Of a DNA stretch of 64,000 bases, positions 60,733 to 64,000 are shown in pieces. Position numbers and translations under genes: made by a program. This stretch comes from Rhizobium sp. L43 (GTDB lineage: Bacteria > Pseudomonadota > Alphaproteobacteria > Rhizobiales > Rhizobiaceae): assembly GCF_002531725.1 (NCBI RefSeq), contig NZ_NWSQ01000007.1:62001-126000 (forward strand), read 5' to 3'. The number at the start of each line of letters is the position of its first letter. Position 1 is the stretch's first letter. The notes under the pieces were generated by a model that was not told the DNA's origin, did no database searches, and saw only the letters and a list, made by a program, of their open reading frames with translations.

Positions 60733-61658
60733 TGGAAGAGACAGGCATCGGCATCTGGGGCGTGCCGCTGGCGATCTTCGCCGGCGCCATCCGCGTTTCC
60801 ACCCCCTTCATCTTCGTCAGCCTCGGCGAGACGATCACCGAACGCTCCGGCCGCATCAATCTCGGCCTCGAAGGCACGCTGGTCTTCGGCGCCATGACGG
60901 CCTATGCGGTGGCCGTCATGACCGGCTCGCCGACCCTCGGCGTGCTCGCCGCAATGGTGGCGGGCGCGATCTTCGGCCTCATCCACGGCTGGATCTGCAA
61001 ATTCCCCAAGGTCAACGACATCGCCATCGGCATCGCCATGATGCAGTTCGGTCTCGGCATGGCGTTCTTCCTCGGCAAATCCTTCATCCAACCGGTAGCG
61101 CCGAAACTGCCCTCGATCCCGCTCGGCGGCTGGTCGAGCACTCCGCAGGTCCAGGCGGCGCTCAATATCAACGTGCTGTTCTTCATCGGCGCGGCTCTTG
61201 CCCTCTTCCTGTTCTGGGCCTTCAAGAACACCCGCATCGGCCTGATCCTGCGCGTCGTCGGCGACAGCACCGACGCGGCCCGGGCCATGGGCATCCACCC
61301 GGACCGGGTTCGGTTGCTGGCAACGGCAGTGGGCGGTTCGCTGGCGGCAATCGGCGGCGCCTATCTCTCGCTCTACTATCCGGGCTCGTGGAACGAAGGC
61401 ATCTCTTCGGGTCAGGGCCTGATGGCGGTGGCTCTCGTCATTTTCGCTCGCTGGAATCCGATCGGCTGCTTTCTCGCTGCCCTGCTTTTCGGCGGCGCCG
61501 GCGCGCTCGGCCCGGCGCTGCAATCGGTCGGCGTCACACAAGGCTACTACCTTTTTTACGCCGCGCCGTACGTGCTCACCCTCATCATCCTGATCGCCAC
61601 CTCCTCGCCCACCCGCTCGCTCGCCGGTGCGCCGGGTGCGCTGTCGCTCACGAAATAA
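60732..61658 (+). CDS. BMP-type ABC importer permease 2
   Basis: A 308-residue permease. STPFIFVSLGETITERSGRINLGLEG is the hallmark of the second permease of this family (NupQ/YufQ-like). ATG 60732 shares a base with the previous stop. A 12-bp gap leads to the formamidase. Confidence 0.9.
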   Translation: MEETGIGIWGVPLAIFAGAIRVSTPFIFVSLGETITERSGRINLGLEGTLVFGAMTAYAVAVMTGSPTLGVLAAMVAGAIFGLIHGWICKFPKVNDIAIGIAMMQFGLGMAFFLGKSFIQPVAPKLPSIPLGGWSSTPQVQAALNINVLFFIGAALALFLFWAFKNTRIGLILRVVGDSTDAARAMGIHPDRVRLLATAVGGSLAAIGGAYLSLYYPGSWNEGISSGQGLMAVALVIFARWNPIGCFLAALLFGGAGALGPALQSVGVTQGYYLFYAAPYVLTLIILIATSSPTRSLAGAPGALSLTK

Positions 61659-61670
61659 CGGAGCCTTCCG

Positions 61671-62687
61671 ATGAACGGACTTGGCGGTCTCAACAAATCC
61701 GAACACGGCGTCGGTATCGGCCTGGTGCAGCTCCAGCTGCCGGTGACCGTCACCAAAGAGGACCTGGCAAAGCAGACGCAGATGATTGTCGATCTGGTGG
61801 CCAAAGCGCGGCGCAATCAGCCGGGCATGGACCTCGTCGTCTTTCCCGAATACGCGCTGCATGGCCTTTCCATGGACATCAATCCGGAGATCATGTGCAC
61901 GCTCGACGGGCCGGAGGTCGCAGCCTTCAAGCAGGCCTGCAGGGACAACCGGATCTGGGGCTGCTTCTCGATCATGGAGCTCAATCCCGGCGGCATGCCC
62001 TACAATTCCGGCATCGTCATCGACGATCAGGGCGAGTTGAAGCTCTATTACCGCAAGATGCATCCCTGGATCCCCGTCGAGCCCTGGGAGCCCGGCGACC
62101 TTGGCATCCCTGTCATCGAGGGCCCGCGGGGCGCCAAGCTCGCGCTGATCATCTGCCATGACGGCATGTTCCCGGAGATGACGCGCGAATGCGCCTACAA
62201 GGGCGCCGAAATCATGATCCGCACCGCCGGCTACACGGCGCCGATCCGCGATGCCTGGCGTTTTACCAACCAGGCCAACGCCTTCTGCAACCTGATGGTC
62301 ACGGCCAACGTTTGCATGTGCGGCTCGGACGGCACCTTCGATTCCATGGGTGAAGGCATGATCTGCAATTTCGACGGCACGATCATCGCCCACGGCACCT
62401 CCGGCCGCGTCAACGAGATCATCACCGCCGCGGTGCGTCCTGATCTCGTGCGCGAGGCCCGGCTCGGCTGGGGTGTAGAGAACAATATCTACCAGTTCGG
62501 TCATCGCGGCTATGTCGCCGTTGCCGGCGGCGCCCAGGATGCGCCCTACACCTACATGCACGACCTTGTCGCCGGCAAATACCGCCTGCCGTGGGAAGAC
62601 GAGATAAAGGTCAAGGATGGCACGTCCTGCGGATTTGACAAGCCGATGCGCCGTTACGGCGAACCCCTCAAACCTGCCGCGGAATAG
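61671..62687 (+). CDS. amiF: Formamidase (nitrilase superfamily)
   Basis: A 338-residue C-N hydrolase. The catalytic set is E60 (VFPEYALHG), K129 (YYRKMHPW) and C162 (ICHDGMFPE), with the second glutamate at E137 ([11 protein letters not shown]) as in AmiF. The C-terminal [23 protein letters not shown] and [12 protein letters not shown] also match formamidase rather than AmiE amidase. It converts formamide to formate and ammonia. Between the importer and biuret hydrolase genes, it points to nitrogen scavenging. Confidence 0.88.
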   Translation: MNGLGGLNKSEHGVGIGLVQLQLPVTVTKEDLAKQTQMIVDLVAKARRNQPGMDLVVFPEYALHGLSMDINPEIMCTLDGPEVAAFKQACRDNRIWGCFSIMELNPGGMPYNSGIVIDDQGELKLYYRKMHPWIPVEPWEPGDLGIPVIEGPRGAKLALIICHDGMFPEMTRECAYKGAEIMIRTAGYTAPIRDAWRFTNQANAFCNLMVTANVCMCGSDGTFDSMGEGMICNFDGTIIAHGTSGRVNEIITAAVRPDLVREARLGWGVENNIYQFGHRGYVAVAGGAQDAPYTYMHDLVAGKYRLPWEDEIKVKDGTSCGFDKPMRRYGEPLKPAAE

Positions 62688-62698
62688 GAGAGAGAATG

Positions 62699-63400
62699 AT
62701 GGACGCGATGGTCGAAACCAAAGGGCATTTTATCGACGCCGATCCGTATCCGTGGCCCTATAACGGCGCTCTGAGGCCTGATAACACCGCCCTCATCATC
62801 ATCGACATGCAGACCGACTTCTGCGGCAAGGGCGGCTATGTCGACCATATGGGCTACGACCTGTCGCTGGTGCAGGCGCCGATCGAGCCCATCAAACGTG
62901 TTCTGGCCGCCATGCGGGCCAAGGGTTACCACATCATCCACACCCGCGAGGGCCACCGCCCCGATCTCGCCGATCTGCCGGCCAACAAACGCTGGCGCTC
63001 GCAGCGGATCGGCGCCGGCATCGGCGATGCCGGCCCCTGCGGCCGCATCCTGACGCGTGGCGAAGCCGGCTGGGACATCATCCCCGAACTCTATCCGATC
63101 GAAGGCGAGACGATCATCGACAAGCCCGGCAAGGGTTCGTTCTGCGCCACCGATCTCGAACTCATCCTCAACCAGAAGCGCATCGAAAACATTATCCTCA
63201 CGGGGATCACCACCGATGTCTGCGTCTCGACGACGATGCGCGAGGCGAACGACCGCGGCTACGAATGCCTGCTGCTGGAGGATTGCTGTGGTGCGACCGA
63301 CTACGGAAACCACCTCGCCGCCATCAAGATGGTGAAGATGCAGGGCGGCGTCTTCGGCTCCGTCTCCAATTCCGAAACGTTTGTGAGCCAGCTGCCATGA
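62699..63400 (+). CDS. biuH: Biuret hydrolase (isochorismatase-like cysteine hydrolase)
   Basis: A 233-residue cysteine hydrolase. The triad falls at D36 ([11 protein letters not shown]), K142 (IDKPGKGSF) and C175 ([10 protein letters not shown]), the numbering reported for the R. leguminosarum biuret hydrolase, and the N-terminus ([21 protein letters not shown], by parts) agrees with that enzyme as I recall it. It splits biuret to allophanate and ammonia. ATG 62699 is chosen over 62696 by this match and spacing from GGAG. An alternative is guanylurea hydrolase, a related activity that would yield guanidine. Confidence 0.88.
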   Translation: MDAMVETKGHFIDADPYPWPYNGALRPDNTALIIIDMQTDFCGKGGYVDHMGYDLSLVQAPIEPIKRVLAAMRAKGYHIIHTREGHRPDLADLPANKRWRSQRIGAGIGDAGPCGRILTRGEAGWDIIPELYPIEGETIIDKPGKGSFCATDLELILNQKRIENIILTGITTDVCVSTTMREANDRGYECLLLEDCCGATDYGNHLAAIKMVKMQGGVFGSVSNSETFVSQLP

Positions 63401-64000
63401 GCACCGTTCGCGACACGCCCCTCCCCCAGGCCGGCAAGGCGGTCGGCATCGATACGCTCGGCATGACCATGCGCTTCGGCTCGTTCACAGCGCTCGACGA
63501 CGTCTCGATCGCCGTTCCGGCCGGCTCTTTTCACGCGCTTCTCGGCGAAAACGGCGCCGGCAAGTCGACACTCGTCAAATGCATCATGGGTTTCTATCAC
63601 GCAACGTCAGGCTCGCTGTCGGTCGACGGCCGCGAGGTGGCGGTCGCCTCGCCCAAGGATGCCGCGGCCTATGGACTCGGCATGGTCTACCAGCATTTCA
63701 CACTGGTTCCCTCGCTCACCGGCGCGGAAAACCTGGTCATCAGCCGTACCGAAGTGCCCGCGGTGATCAACTGGGCCAGGGAACGCAAGGATCTGGCGGG
63801 CTTCATGGAACGCATGCCGTTCAAGATCCCGCTCGACAGGCCGGTGAGCGAGCTTGCGGCCGGCGAAAAACAGAAGCTCGAAATCGTCAAGCAGCTCTAT
63901 CTCGGCCGCTCCTTCCTCGTGCTCGACGAGCCGACCTCCGTGCTGACGCCCGCCGAAGCCGATGAGATGCTCGACATCGTCCGCGGCATGACCGAGCGCG
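63397..64000 (+). CDS. BMP-type ABC importer ATPase, cut by right window edge
   Basis: 201 residues of the first half of a double ATPase (NupO/YufO type). It has Walker [11 protein letters not shown]-loop [19 protein letters not shown], signature degenerate at [17 protein letters not shown] and Walker [21 protein letters not shown] 63397 overlaps the biuret hydrolase stop by ATGA. The frame is open to the window end. Confidence 0.9.
   Translation, partial: MSTVRDTPLPQAGKAVGIDTLGMTMRFGSFTALDDVSIAVPAGSFHALLGENGAGKSTLVKCIMGFYHATSGSLSVDGREVAVASPKDAAAYGLGMVYQHFTLVPSLTGAENLVISRTEVPAVINWARERKDLAGFMERMPFKIPLDRPVSELAAGEKQKLEIVKQLYLGRSFLVLDEPTSVLTPAEADEMLDIVRGMTER

Noticed and set aside
1..64000. CRISPR arrays, tRNA or rRNA genes, transposases and integrases
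   Set aside because: None seen on either strand; repeats present are single or paired palindromes without spacers.

Overview
The window is high-GC DNA with strong alphaproteobacterial character. Gene density is high and genes are often joined by ATGA overlaps. It carries many binding-protein-dependent ABC importers, each with its own LacI, AraC or GntR regulator, plus rhizobial-type intergenic palindromes. The isochorismatase-family enzyme near the right end closely resembles, from memory, the characterised biuret hydrolase of Rhizobium leguminosarum. I infer a Rhizobium of the leguminosarum/etli group and a catabolic, accessory-type region (plasmid or chromid possible). I see no tRNA or rRNA genes, insertion sequences, phage genes or CRISPR arrays.

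Layout. (1) 1-2045: a partial Gfo/Idh/MocA dehydrogenase divergent from a LacI regulator across a perfect operator, then an orphan Phd antitoxin. (2) 2091-18134: a probable organosulfur-scavenging region with two NtaA/DszA-type FMN monooxygenases, two acyl-CoA-dehydrogenase-fold oxidoreductases (SfnB- and DszC-like), a ribose-type ABC importer, a complete Dpp-type ABC importer and a class V aminotransferase. (3) 18204-20848: an atypical GDPD-like protein and a TPR-GGDEF diguanylate cyclase. (4) 20901-28236: a seven-gene operon with importer, glycerophosphodiester phosphodiesterase, LacI regulator and inositol-monophosphatase-family phosphatase, suggesting uptake and two-step hydrolysis of a phosphodiester. 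(5) 28620-32562: single genes (small basic protein, YbaK-type deacylase, Tim44-like membrane protein, D-2-hydroxyacid dehydrogenase, HupE). (6) 32692-39821: the cytochrome bd system cydDCABX behind a winged-helix regulator and an FNR/FixK-type box. (7) 39978-47172: a sugar ABC importer with a rare MocA/aldo-keto reductase fusion and a divergent AraC regulator. (8) 47343-57175: a guanidine operon with a sigma-54 promoter, guanidine-I riboswitch, importer, two DUF1989 carboxyguanidine deiminase subunits, guanidine/urea carboxylase and allophanate hydrolase. (9) 57445-64000: a GntR regulator and a second sigma-54-driven operon with a BMP-type importer, formamidase and biuret hydrolase, running off the right edge.

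Regions 8 and 9 appear to work together. Guanidine is carboxylated and deiminated to allophanate, biuret hydrolase also yields allophanate, and the only allophanate hydrolase in view lies between the two pathways. Both operons carry -24/-12 promoters, which points to nitrogen-limitation control, with ligand sensing added by the riboswitch in one and probably by the GntR protein in the other.
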